Below, piece by piece: positions 54,855 to 63,128 of a DNA stretch of 64,000 nt. The DNA lies in NCBI RefSeq assembly GCF_000317145.1, contig NC_019697.1, positions 3,010,385-3,074,384 of the forward strand, in the 5' to 3' direction. Within the stretch, counting starts at the first letter, position 1, and each line of letters starts with the position of its first letter. A program made the position numbers and the translations under genes. The stretch comes from Chamaesiphon minutus PCC 6605 (lineage in GTDB: Bacteria > Cyanobacteriota > Cyanobacteriia > Cyanobacteriales > Chamaesiphonaceae). Below the pieces are notes generated by a model, which saw nothing but the letters and a program-made list of their open reading frames with translations, searched no databases and was not told the origin of the DNA.

Positions 54855-55754
54855 TTATAGATAAAAGCCTACAGCCAATAACAACCCACTGGCAAAATGC
54901 AGCCGCACGGCTAGATATTTACAGGTTCGTACTCGCTCTGGTCGATCGTGATATTCCGAGACAAAGTTGGTTAATTTAATTGCCAAAGGTAAGCTCAAAA
55001 AGATTAATAAAGTGGCAACTGGAAACAATCCACTTGCGACCCCAACCGCCGAAAGAGCGTAAATACTAGCAGTACTCCATTTCAACACCACCGCACCAAT
55101 TTTCGTACCCATCCGCACGATCGGCGATAGTTTACCAGCCGCGAGATCGTCTTTGACTTGATGAAAATGGGAACAGAATAAAATAATGCTAGTAGAAATA
55201 CCGATAACTAGTGAAGCTAACAAATTAGCGATGGACCACGATTGGGTTTGACTATAATAAGCCGCACTCAGAGCCAAAGGGCCAAAACAAATCGTACAAA
55301 TTATTTCGCCCAAACCTTGGTAGCCCAATCGGAACGGAGGGCCTTGATAACTATAGCCCAAAAAGCAACTCAATAAGACGATTTCGACAACCGTAAGATC
55401 TTGTTGCCACCAAGAAATCGTCGCAATCCCAGTTATTCCCAACCCTAAAAATAAGTTTCCCAACCAGAACATCAAATTGCGATTGCCAGTGAGATTTACT
55501 ACTGACTCAGCCTTATTGATATCGATCCCAGTATCGCTATCATACACATCATTACTAATATTTAGCCATGCAATAATTGCGATCGCCGATAATAAAAAAG
55601 TCCCTAAAATATTGAGATCGATCGCTTGAGTCTGGGCATAAGCCACAGCAGATCCCACCGTAATGGGAATAATTGCGACAGTATACATGGGTGGCTTGAT
55701 TGCCGCCAACCATAACTTCGACTTGGGTTGAACGACCGACTCAAATGTAGTCAT
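54855..55754 (-). CDS. menA: 2-carboxy-1,4-naphthoquinone phytyltransferase
   Basis: A 299-residue UbiA-superfamily prenyltransferase with about eight membrane helices. The first aspartate-rich motif is NDVYDSDTGID, followed by NRNLM; the second is FHQVKDDLAAGK. It attaches the phytyl tail in phylloquinone synthesis, the photosystem I secondary acceptor. Length and motifs fit cyanobacterial MenA. ATG at 55754 preferred over TTG at 55760. Confidence 0.92.
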   Translation of the reverse strand: MTTFESVVQPKSKLWLAAIKPPMYTVAIIPITVGSAVAYAQTQAIDLNILGTFLLSAIAIIAWLNISNDVYDSDTGIDINKAESVVNLTGNRNLMFWLGNLFLGLGITGIATISWWQQDLTVVEIVLLSCFLGYSYQGPPFRLGYQGLGEIICTICFGPLALSAAYYSQTQSWSIANLLASLVIGISTSIILFCSHFHQVKDDLAAGKLSPIVRMGTKIGAVVLKWSTASIYALSAVGVASGLFPVATLLIFLSLPLAIKLTNFVSEYHDRPERVRTCKYLAVRLHFASGLLLAVGFYL

Positions 55755-55966
55755 AATCAAAATAAAATTTAAAATAAAATTTAGAGTTTTAGCCCGATCT
55801 TCTTAGAGCTACTCAATCGTAACTGTTGTGCCAATCTCCACTCAAAAAAGATAACGAATCGTAACTACTCTCGATCTGTCGATCGGTAGAGAGGAGCGGG
55901 CTGCACTCTATATCTAATTAGCTATAACACGTCGCCAATTCGCCAATTGGTGCATCGCCAAGAAAA

Positions 55967-57187
55967 TTAACACGTCAAGCTGCGATTCAAGCATCGCTCG
56001 TACTGCCCGACCAAATCGATCGCCAGATTGAGGTCTGTAGGGCTGCTGTAGAGTACCGCGCGCGCCCGAGTAGCTAAATCCATCAAAATCGGATCTTCGG
56101 CCTTCCCCTTGGCCAGAGCCTTGGCTGAGAGCGCGTCCAATCTGCCCCGCAATTCTTGTCTGGTATCGATCGGGAGGCGATTGGCGGTGAGTGCTGCTGT
56201 CGCCGCGACAGTGTACGCCTGCACCTTCTGCATCCAATTCGTCAAACCAACGCGCACGGCGAGAATTGTCCCAGCGGCAAATTTGGCTTTCAACCGTTCC
56301 AGCCAGCGTTCTAGTTCGGCAATTTCTTCGCTAGGTATGGACGAGAACGTTGGCAAACCATGACTAATCTTAGACTGACTTTCGGTATAAGCGGCGATCG
56401 AGTCTCGATCGAGCTGTCGTAAATACTGGAGCGATGGCAAAGCAGCGGCAAAATCGGCTTGCAATTGTTGGCGTTGCTGGGCGAGAGATTCGAGTTCGCG
56501 GCGCGCATTATCAATTAACGGGGTCAGATCTTGCGTAAACGCTAGATTTAAACCCAAAGGATCTCGATCGATCTGAAGCTGAAGATCGGTAAAATTAGCT
56601 TGAGCAGTTGCTAATGATGGAGGGACATCTACTTGTAAGTTCTGGGCTAATTGTTGCAACTCTGCAAGCGATCGATGCGTGACGATTAACTTTGATTCTA
56701 ATTCTGTCCAGGCTATTTCTACCGCCACAAAAGTATCTCTAGCAATCGCAAATGCCACCATCATCCGATTCAATAAATCTTCCAGAGAAATCGATCGAGT
56801 TTGACGTTCGAGAGCGACTAAATCCCTCTGAGCTAATGGTGTTTGAGCCTCCGGTAACTCGATCGATAGTCCCAACAACAACTGTTCGATCTCCTGCAAC
56901 TGGCTATCGCTGATAAACAAGGACGGTAATTCCTTTCTCAATCTACACGCCCGATCGATCTGTCGATTAAATAATTCCAAATAATCAAATAACCGCTCGA
57001 TCGCCGTCAACGCCGTACTTGCCTGTTGCTGCGTCGTTCCTGTAACATTGCTGGGCGGATTACCCGATCCACTCAAGCGTTGATAAGCAGGTAAATCGTA
57101 CAATTCCAACAAATTTCGATTGGCAGCATCACTCTTTTGTTGCCAGTCTGTCAATAGTCGATCGATTTGCGATAGAGTCAGACCCAT
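55967..57187 (-). CDS. Hypothetical coiled-coil protein downstream of aroE
   Basis: A 406-residue, almost entirely helical, Leu/Gln/Arg-rich protein with no membrane segment. Several long coiled-coil stretches (about 60-130, 180-270) are evident. I do not recognise the family. It starts 10 bases after the aroE stop on the same strand, so the two are one operon. An upstream extension of 30 codons would overlap aroE and looks non-coding. Confidence 0.75.
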   Translation of the reverse strand: MGLTLSQIDRLLTDWQQKSDAANRNLLELYDLPAYQRLSGSGNPPSNVTGTTQQQASTALTAIERLFDYLELFNRQIDRACRLRKELPSLFISDSQLQEIEQLLLGLSIELPEAQTPLAQRDLVALERQTRSISLEDLLNRMMVAFAIARDTFVAVEIAWTELESKLIVTHRSLAELQQLAQNLQVDVPPSLATAQANFTDLQLQIDRDPLGLNLAFTQDLTPLIDNARRELESLAQQRQQLQADFAAALPSLQYLRQLDRDSIAAYTESQSKISHGLPTFSSIPSEEIAELERWLERLKAKFAAGTILAVRVGLTNWMQKVQAYTVAATAALTANRLPIDTRQELRGRLDALSAKALAKGKAEDPILMDLATRARAVLYSSPTDLNLAIDLVGQYERCLNRSLTC

Positions 57188-57197
57188 ATTATTACAA

Positions 57198-58094
57198 TCA
57201 CTTCGATAAATGTTCGAGTAAAGCCTGACGCATAATATCGCTCGGAGCCGCTTGCTGCAACCACAATTCAAACGCAATTGCCCCCTGCTGAATTAACATC
57301 TCCAACCCATCGATCGCGATCGCACCATGCCCTTGAGCCAATTGTAAAAACTTAGTCGGACGTGGAGTATAAATCAAATCGTAAGCGATCGAATTAGCTC
57401 CTATTTTAGCCATCATCTCCCCACTAATTGGACTATCCATCGTATGTGGGTGCATCCCGATCGGCGTACTATTAACCAATAACAGATTTTCTCGATCGAT
57501 AAAAGTACCCAATTCATCCCATAAATGAACGTACAACTCTACAGGTACGGGTACATCGCTAGCAAGCCTACCAAGCTGAATATCCTGCCAACTCTCCCCA
57601 AACGCTGCTAATTTCGCTGCATCCCTACCAAATACACGAATGCTGCGACAGCCCAACTGATGGCACCCCGCCACCACAGCCCGCGCCGCCCCACCATTAC
57701 CTAAAATTAGTGCCGTCGTCTCGCCCCAGTCCCGCGTCATTGCCTTCAGGGGGGCGATAAACCCGGGAATGTCTGTATTCGTACCATGCCAGCCTTCAGG
57801 TGCGTTCCAGATGGTATTTACTGCCCCTACCGCCTTTGCTAGCGGACTAATATCTTTGAGCAGAGGCATCACTGCTTGCTTATGCGGAATCGTCACGCTG
57901 CATCCCACCACACCGATGGCGGCGAAGCCAGCTAGTGCGGTAGCTAGATTCGCTGGCGTGACATCAAATGCCACATATCGATAATCCAAACCCAAGGCTG
58001 CGATCGCGGCATTGTGCATCACAGGCGAAAATGTATGGGCGATGGGATTGCCGATGACACCTAATAATTTTGTGGTACCAGTAATTTGAGGCAT
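57198..58094 (-). CDS. aroE: Shikimate dehydrogenase
   Basis: A 298-residue NADPH-dependent enzyme of the shikimate pathway. The N-terminal substrate site is GNPIAHTFSPVMHNAAI, the catalytic lysine is in SVTIPHKQAVMPLL, and GAVNTIW and GTNTDIPGF follow. The nucleotide fold is ALILGNGGAARAVVAG. The first gene of a two-gene operon with the coiled-coil protein. Confidence 0.95.
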   Translation of the reverse strand: MPQITGTTKLLGVIGNPIAHTFSPVMHNAAIAALGLDYRYVAFDVTPANLATALAGFAAIGVVGCSVTIPHKQAVMPLLKDISPLAKAVGAVNTIWNAPEGWHGTNTDIPGFIAPLKAMTRDWGETTALILGNGGAARAVVAGCHQLGCRSIRVFGRDAAKLAAFGESWQDIQLGRLASDVPVPVELYVHLWDELGTFIDRENLLLVNSTPIGMHPHTMDSPISGEMMAKIGANSIAYDLIYTPRPTKFLQLAQGHGAIAIDGLEMLIQQGAIAFELWLQQAAPSDIMRQALLEHLSK

Positions 58095-58249
58095 GAAAGT
58101 TAGGGGTGAGGGAATTGGCGCAGACTCGATCGTCTAGATTTACTTGAGTCTATTTGTAAAGTGTATGTATCGCGACTGTGGTTCTATCGATCGAGATCGG
58201 TAGAATATTAAGTACGGATTGGTAAATATTCTGAGGATTACTAACAACC

Positions 58250-58723
58250 ATGATGCAAGTAGATATTGGAATCGACGCAGATACTCGCCAGGAAATCGCC
58301 GACGGGTTATCGCGGTTGCTCGCAGATACATATACTTTGTATCTCAAAACTCATTACTTCCATTGGAATGTTACCGGGCCGATGTTTCAAACGCTCCATC
58401 TGATGTTTGAAACTCAGTATACCGAATTAGCTTTAGCCGTAGATCTAATTGCCGAACGGATTCGCGCATTAGGGTTTACCGCCCCTGGAAGTTATACCGA
58501 GTATGCCAAATTAAGTTCGATTCCCGAGACGACTAGCGTACCCAAAGCTACAGAGATGATTAAACTCCTCGTCGAAGGACAAGAAGCTGTCTGTCGCACT
58601 GCTCGATCGATCTTTCCTGTTGCCGAGAAAGCTAGCGACGAACCGACTGCCGATTTACTCACCCAACGGTTACAATTACACGAAAAAACTGCCTGGATGT
58701 TGAGAAGTTTATTAGAACAATAA
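58250..58723 (+). CDS. dps: Dps family DNA-protecting ferritin-like protein
   Basis: 157 residues forming the Dps four-helix bundle, a 12-mer that oxidises Fe2+ and protects DNA. The ferroxidase site between subunits is seen in [13 protein letters not shown] (H35, H38 region) and [13 protein letters not shown] (D65, E69). A GAGG ribosome binding site precedes the ATG. It lacks a long basic N-terminal tail, so direct DNA binding may be weak. A palindromic hairpin follows the stop. Confidence 0.93.
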   Translation: MMQVDIGIDADTRQEIADGLSRLLADTYTLYLKTHYFHWNVTGPMFQTLHLMFETQYTELALAVDLIAERIRALGFTAPGSYTEYAKLSSIPETTSVPKATEMIKLLVEGQEAVCRTARSIFPVAEKASDEPTADLLTQRLQLHEKTAWMLRSLLEQ

Positions 58724-58738
58724 TCAATTTATTTCACA

Positions 58739-58763
58739 GGAGGGTGGGCAGTGCCCACCCTCC
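58739..58763. terminator. Hairpin GGAGGGTGGGC-AGT-GCCCACCCTCC after dps
   Basis: Perfect 11-bp stem, 3-base loop, 15 bases after the dps stop. It shares GGTGGGC-A-T-GCCCACC with the hairpin at 6331-6351. Confidence 0.7.
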
Positions 58764-58814
58764 AGAATATTTGATACTTACTTTTCAGATATCCTCTCGC
58801 TAGCAGAGACTCGC

Positions 58815-59438
58815 ATGAATGAAGATCGTACCGTGCAGCTACAAGAATTAATGCACAAAGTCGGCATTAGTAGCTTTAAAAAATTGTACCAATTGACTGG
58901 AACTTCCGATCGCACGATTCGGAAGCTGCGATCGCGCGAAATTGGCACCCTACAATGGCAAACACTAATTAATATTAGTAACACTTTACAGATCTCGATC
59001 GACGAACTGATTAGTACATTTGGTAAGCAACCTAGCTCTAATTCCGATCGCCAAAAACTAGCGACTCTCCAACAAGAATATCAACATCTCCAGCAACAAT
59101 TACAACAGCAGCGAGAGACGCTCCAAGCCGAATTTCAATACCAAAGCTTGCAAACCTTAGAATCTTTTTTGACTTACTTTCCTGCCGCTAAATCTGCCGC
59201 TACCAAAAATCCAGATTTCCCAGCTAGTAAAATCTTCCCCTTAGTGCAATCGATCGATCGACTCATTCACCAATGGGATGTCACCGTAATTGGCGAAATT
59301 GGCTCCGAAGTCGCCTACGATCCTCGCTGGCATCAATTAATCGAAGGAACTGCCCAACCTGAGGAATCGGTAACCGTTAGATATGTCGGCTATCGACAAG
59401 GCGATAAGCTCATATTTAGAGCCAAAGTTAGTAATTGA
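58815..59438 (+). CDS. Helix-turn-helix protein with GrpE-like C-terminus
   Basis: A 207-residue protein with three parts. An XRE-type helix-turn-helix (about 8-66: GTSDRTIRKLRSREIGTLQW then QTLINISNTLQISIDELI); a coiled coil (about 80-120, Gln-rich); and a C-terminal GSEVAYDPRWHQLIEGTAQP then EESVTVRYVGYRQGDKLIFR, which resembles the beta-domain end of GrpE. GrpE is the nucleotide exchange factor of DnaK. Such a fusion would link DNA binding to Hsp70 control, but the GrpE resemblance is by eye. Confidence 0.65.
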   Translation: MNEDRTVQLQELMHKVGISSFKKLYQLTGTSDRTIRKLRSREIGTLQWQTLINISNTLQISIDELISTFGKQPSSNSDRQKLATLQQEYQHLQQQLQQQRETLQAEFQYQSLQTLESFLTYFPAAKSAATKNPDFPASKIFPLVQSIDRLIHQWDVTVIGEIGSEVAYDPRWHQLIEGTAQPEESVTVRYVGYRQGDKLIFRAKVSN

Positions 59439-59449
59439 TTGGCAATATT

Positions 59450-59476
59450 AACCCGACTTATTGGATGAGTCGGGTT
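59450..59476. terminator. Terminator hairpin AACCCGACT / AGTCGGGTT
   Basis: 9-bp stem with loop TATTGGATG followed by TGTC. It is 11 bases after the HTH/GrpE-like stop. Same family as 54798-54830. Confidence 0.75.
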
Positions 59477-59565
59477 TGTCATTACAAAAGGTAAGCAAAA
59501 TTAGGAGTTTAAATTCCGATCTCAAAAACCTAACGATGATTATCGATTATCAATTATCGATTAAA

Positions 59566-59820
59566 TTAAGCAGGTGTACTTTGTAAATCCGGTCTTTCTT
59601 CAGGTAAAATTGCCCCCTCGATCGGACAAACTTGGATGCAAATTCCGCAGTCAATACAGGTAGAAAAATCAATCCAATACCAATCTGTACCCAGCGTATT
59701 TTTCCCTGGGCCTTCATGAATACAGGCAACCGGACAAGCCGCTACACAGTCAGCTATACCTTCACAAACATTGGTAACGATCGAGTGGGACACGAGTTCT
59801 TCTCTACTAATAATCGACAA
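59566..59820 (-). CDS. Ferredoxin with two Fe-S cluster motifs
   Basis: An 84-residue bacterial-type ferredoxin. Cysteines are C19, C25, C29 and C33 (C-x5-C-x3-C-P-x2-C) and C55, C58, C61, C65 in CIDCGICIQVCP. The second motif binds a [4Fe-4S] cluster; the first has the longer spacing seen in cyanobacterial 7Fe/8Fe ferredoxins. Soluble electron carrier; partner unknown. Confidence 0.9.
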   Translation of the reverse strand: MSIISREELVSHSIVTNVCEGIADCVAACPVACIHEGPGKNTLGTDWYWIDFSTCIDCGICIQVCPIEGAILPEERPDLQSTPA

Positions 59821-59854
59821 TAATTAATGGTAACGCAAATCGATCGACAGATGG

Positions 59855-60163
59855 CTAACTCATGATTTTTGGCACTTTGAAAAAATCAGTCTCGCGATCG
59901 GGAGCCGCTGCATAGATTCCTTCCAAATTTTGGTAAGATAACAGCTCATCGCGGCGAGTAATATTACTCATATCGTTGGCGGAGCCTCTCCCTTGGAGAA
60001 TCGCTCTAGTTGTCGGTTCGACATTATCGGTATCTAGTTCGCTCAACTGCTCGAAATAGTCAAGAATACTACTCATCTGTCCGGCATACTGTTCTTCTTC
60101 GGCTGGAGTAAGTTCCAATCGAGCGAGGAGGGCTACTTTGTGGACTTGTTCGCGATTTAGCAT
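59855..60163 (-). CDS. gatC: Asp/Glu-tRNA amidotransferase subunit C
   Basis: A 102-residue GatC, the stabilising subunit of GatCAB, which converts Glu-tRNA(Gln) and Asp-tRNA(Asn). [19 protein letters not shown] and [20 protein letters not shown] are typical, as is the end DFFKVPKI. Residues 56-65 ([10 protein letters not shown]) are extra: GatC proteins normally read TTRAI-x-x-SNITR. The extra DNA is the palindromic element at 59972-60001. Before the ATG lies a C-rich CTCCCCGT array. Confidence 0.93.
   Translation of the reverse strand: MLNREQVHKVALLARLELTPAEEEQYAGQMSSILDYFEQLSELDTDNVEPTTRAILQGRGSANDMSNITRRDELLSYQNLEGIYAAAPDRETDFFKVPKIMS
59972..60001. repeat. Palindromic coding element inside gatC
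   Basis: On the minus strand ATTCTCCAAGGGAGAGGCTC then CGCCAACGAT. It is in frame and adds about eight residues relative to ordinary GatC. TCTCCAAGGGAGA is the palindromic half. Confidence 0.85.
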
Positions 60164-60169
60164 GAATTG

Positions 60170-60287
60170 GTGGATGGGGAGAGGGGGAGACGGGGAGAGG
60201 GGGAGACGGGGAGAGGAGGATAGTGAAACTAGTCGATATTTCCTTTACCCTTTACCCTTTTCCCTTTCCCCTAAAGCCTAAAGCCTA
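60170..60287. repeat. Repeat arrays between ycf3 and gatC
   Basis: On the coding (minus) strand: after the ycf3 TAA, TAGGCTTTAGGCTTTAGGGG and AAGGGTAAAGGG units; then about 25 unique bases; then alternating CTCCCCGT/CTCCCCCT octamers to 60177 and CATCCACC before the gatC ATG. G-rich after the stop, C-rich before the start. Confidence 0.85.
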
Positions 60288-60809
60288 TTAAAAATATATA
60301 TCTAGTTGAGAGCGTCCGGTAGTCTTGAGCCAGTTTTGGGCTTCGATGTAGTTGTTGGGAGCGATTTTGATGGCTTGAATCCAGTACTCGGCGGCTTTGC
60401 CCAGTAGAGCCTCGCTAGCTGTCATATCGCCTGCATCGGCGGCTTTTTCGCCTTGATAGTGATAGATGACAGCAATGTTATTTAGGGCTTGACATAGGCG
60501 AGAATTGAGTTCGACGGCTTGAAAATATTGATTCAGAGCGCGCTCGTGTTCGCCATTACTGGCATAGATCAAGCCCATATTGTACAAAATATAACTGCGA
60601 TCGTAGTCATTTTCCTCTAGTCGCAGGGCTTCTTCGTAGTTATCGAGAGCTTCGGCGTATTCACCATCAGCTTGAGCGGACATGCCATCGCGATAATACA
60701 CAAACGCCTCTTTCGCCCGCTTATTGGTAGGCATAATCTTCAGGAGAATGTCCGCCATCACGGTAAAGCTTTTATCGATGAAGTTGTCGTTCTTCTGGGT
60801 TCTTGGCAT
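60288..60809 (-). CDS. ycf3: Photosystem I assembly protein Ycf3
   Basis: 173 residues with three TPR units (about 35-68, 72-105, 120-153), peripheral to the thylakoid, chaperoning photosystem I assembly. [20 protein letters not shown] and [23 protein letters not shown] are the family signature, with the [19 protein letters not shown] stretch. Normal length. btpA and menA in the same window also serve photosystem I. Confidence 0.96.
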   Translation of the reverse strand: MPRTQKNDNFIDKSFTVMADILLKIMPTNKRAKEAFVYYRDGMSAQADGEYAEALDNYEEALRLEENDYDRSYILYNMGLIYASNGEHERALNQYFQAVELNSRLCQALNNIAVIYHYQGEKAADAGDMTASEALLGKAAEYWIQAIKIAPNNYIEAQNWLKTTGRSQLDIYF

Positions 60810-61040
60810 GGCTAGATTAGAGGTAGGGACGAAATCCCGACTAATATTTAAGGTATTTTTACTTATAGCTATCTATTTTACCGTTCTGGGAAATGAAACC
60901 AAGGGCTAGTAACATTTCTCCATAGCCGTATTTGAGGGTTCGATCGCGGTAGCAGGTCGATTCTTCTCGCTCCAACTTTTGGCCGCCTACAATGGAGCTT
61001 AAATACTTATTTGCCCACTTCATCATTTACAAATCGCCCA

Positions 61041-61484
61041 ATGCTTAGCCAAATATTCGACGTTGCTAATTTATTCGTCCTGCCATTCTGGGCATTAATC
61101 ATCGTCTTACCAAAATGGGAGATTACCCGCAAAGTAATTTCCTCGCCCCTCCCATTCATCGCCCTGGCTGGATTGTATCTCTATCTACTCGTTGTCGCTG
61201 TCAATCCCGAATCAGCTCAAGCTCTTGCCAATCCCAAACTATCCGACATTGCCCGCTTTTTCGCCGATGAAGGGGCTGCTGCTGTCGGTTGGGTGCATTT
61301 CCTCGTCATGGACTTATTTGTCGGGCGATACATCTATTTAGAAGGGCAAAATAAAGGCATTATTACGACTCATTCACTGATTTTGGGTCTATTCTTTGGC
61401 CCCCTGGGACTATTATCTCATCTAGTTACGAGCGCGATCGTCACTCGAATCAAAAACCCCACACCGACTTCCGAGCCGGGATAA
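61041..61484 (+). CDS. ABA4-like (DUF4281) membrane protein
   Basis: 147 residues with four membrane helices (about 5-22, 34-53, 82-105, 115-140). IFDVANLFVLPFWALIIVLP and EGAAAVGWVHFLVMDLFVGR match the ABA4 family, whose plant member is needed for neoxanthin formation. Cyanobacteria lack neoxanthin, so the role here is open, though a carotenoid link is plausible. ATG at 61041 chosen over an upstream TTG. Confidence 0.85.
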   Translation: MLSQIFDVANLFVLPFWALIIVLPKWEITRKVISSPLPFIALAGLYLYLLVVAVNPESAQALANPKLSDIARFFADEGAAAVGWVHFLVMDLFVGRYIYLEGQNKGIITTHSLILGLFFGPLGLLSHLVTSAIVTRIKNPTPTSEPG

Positions 61485-61510
61485 AACCCGATCGAGTACG
61501 CTTTTTGTTA

Positions 61511-61584
61511 GTCAGCGACTGAAGTCGCCGCTAGTGATGCAAAGTCCGCCTTTGCCTACGACACGCTACGCAAACGCGGACTAA
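61511..61584. repeat. Dispersed GCGACTGAAGTC element, copy 2
   Basis: GTCAGCGACTGAAGTCGCCG, then CTAGTGATGCAAAGTCCGCC, with an added TTTGCCTACGACACGCTACG and a CGCGGACT end. It matches 39611-39670 apart from this extra 20-odd bases. Confidence 0.75.
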
Positions 61585-61691
61585 TTTGAGACAAGAAATT
61601 AAGCTAACCGAGTCGGGATAAAAGCCGATCGCCAAAATGTGCTGACTCCATGTAGACTGAGGAATGAAAAAATCGGGTGTGAGTCTACAAT

Positions 61692-63128
61692 ATGCCGCAG
61701 TTATTTCTGTCCCGTCAGCAAGTGGCCACAGCCTGCGGGTGGTTATTGATGCAATTATCGATCGCCATGCCGTCGCTGGCGCAGCCACAAGTCGCTCCAC
61801 CCCCAGCACTACCAGCGGTTTGCTCCAGCCAACTGACTACAGCCATTAATGCGATCGTCGAGCGACCGGAATTGCGTCGCTATCGCTGGGGAATTGTCGT
61901 CCAGACATTAAATGGCACGAGTCAGCTTTATAATCGAGATGGCGATCGACTGTTTATTCCCGCTTCTAATGTCAAGCTAATTACCACAGCAGTGGCTCTG
62001 CGCCACCTCGGTGCGCCAATGCGCTTGCGGACTTCTGTATATCAGCTACCGAGTACTGGCAATAAATTTAATCTGTTAGTGGTAGGTAGAGGCGATCCGA
62101 GTTTGACCGTGACTGGTTTAGACTCGATCGCGCAACAACTCAAGCAACAAGGCAGAGATCGGATCGGTCAAATTAGCTTCGATGATGGTTATTTTCGCGG
62201 CGAACCAATTAACGGCGATTGGGAATGGGGCGATTTATCGACCGATTATGCACCACCAATTAATGGTTTGATGTTCGGTCAAAATTCTAATCCACTCGTC
62301 GTTAGCTCGCAACAAATTGGAATGCCGCTGACATATACCTGGAAAGATCCCAGTTTAAATAATTGGCAAATAGAAAACCAAAGTTTGACAGCTCCAGCTA
62401 CCGAGCAAAATACTGTCAATGCAAGTGCGGTTTTTGGTAAATCAACGATTCGGTTGACGGGTAAGCTTGCCCTCAATTCTACTCCTACCCAAATCGATCT
62501 GCCGCTAGTCAATCCAGCCCAGTCTTTTAGTACTGCCTTTGCTCAAAGTTTAACTCGATCGAGCATCACGATCGACAGTACGCGAGTAGTATCGGGACAA
62601 AATAGTACTAATTTGCCAGAAATTGCCGCGATCGATTCACCGCCAATTGCCGAACTAATTAGCGAAACAAATCAGCGCAGTAATAATGTCTATGCTGAAG
62701 TTTTACTAAAATCGATCGGTAGAACTCATCCCGAACATTTTAGCAGTAGTCAAGATACCAGTACTCTAGGTATTGCCCTATTCAAACAAAATCTCACGGC
62801 AATGGGTGTAGATCCGCAAGCCTATAGTCTCCGTGATGGCTCTGGTTTGTCTCGACATAATTTAGTTGCACCGACTGCTTTCGTGCGTGTCCTATCGGCA
62901 ATGGCAATCTCCCCCACCGCCCAAATTTATCGGGACTCCTTACCCGTTGCAGGCATCAGTGGCAGCCTCAAAAATCGGATGAAAGGGACTTTAGCCCAAG
63001 GCATTGTCAAAGCAAAAACGGGAAGTTTGAGTGGAGTGGCTAGTCTCTCTGGCTATATCAATCCCCCTCAATATTCCCCACTAGTATTTAGTATTATCCT
63101 CAATAGACCTATCCTAAAACCTGTGTAG
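61692..63128 (+). CDS. dacB: D-alanyl-D-alanine carboxypeptidase, PBP4 type, 3' end likely altered
   Basis: A 478-residue class C penicillin-binding protein acting in the periplasm on peptidoglycan. The signal peptide ends near SLAQ (30). SxxK is S92-K95 in PASNVKLITTAVAL, SxN is in QRSNNVYAEVLL, and KTG is in KAKTGSLSGVASLSGYI. The end PLVFSIILNRPILKPV stops abruptly; family members usually continue about 30 residues after the SI-(L/V)-N stretch with a helix. The change coincides with the start of the IS5-type element, so the true 3' end has probably been cut off. Confidence 0.85.
   Translation: MPQLFLSRQQVATACGWLLMQLSIAMPSLAQPQVAPPPALPAVCSSQLTTAINAIVERPELRRYRWGIVVQTLNGTSQLYNRDGDRLFIPASNVKLITTAVALRHLGAPMRLRTSVYQLPSTGNKFNLLVVGRGDPSLTVTGLDSIAQQLKQQGRDRIGQISFDDGYFRGEPINGDWEWGDLSTDYAPPINGLMFGQNSNPLVVSSQQIGMPLTYTWKDPSLNNWQIENQSLTAPATEQNTVNASAVFGKSTIRLTGKLALNSTPTQIDLPLVNPAQSFSTAFAQSLTRSSITIDSTRVVSGQNSTNLPEIAAIDSPPIAELISETNQRSNNVYAEVLLKSIGRTHPEHFSSSQDTSTLGIALFKQNLTAMGVDPQAYSLRDGSGLSRHNLVAPTAFVRVLSAMAISPTAQIYRDSLPVAGISGSLKNRMKGTLAQGIVKAKTGSLSGVASLSGYINPPQYSPLVFSIILNRPILKPV

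Noticed and set aside
55914-56237. 107-residue frame inside the coiled-coil gene
   Set aside because: It is an alternative frame of the gene 55967-57187 with Gly/Arg/Gln bias and no independent start signal.
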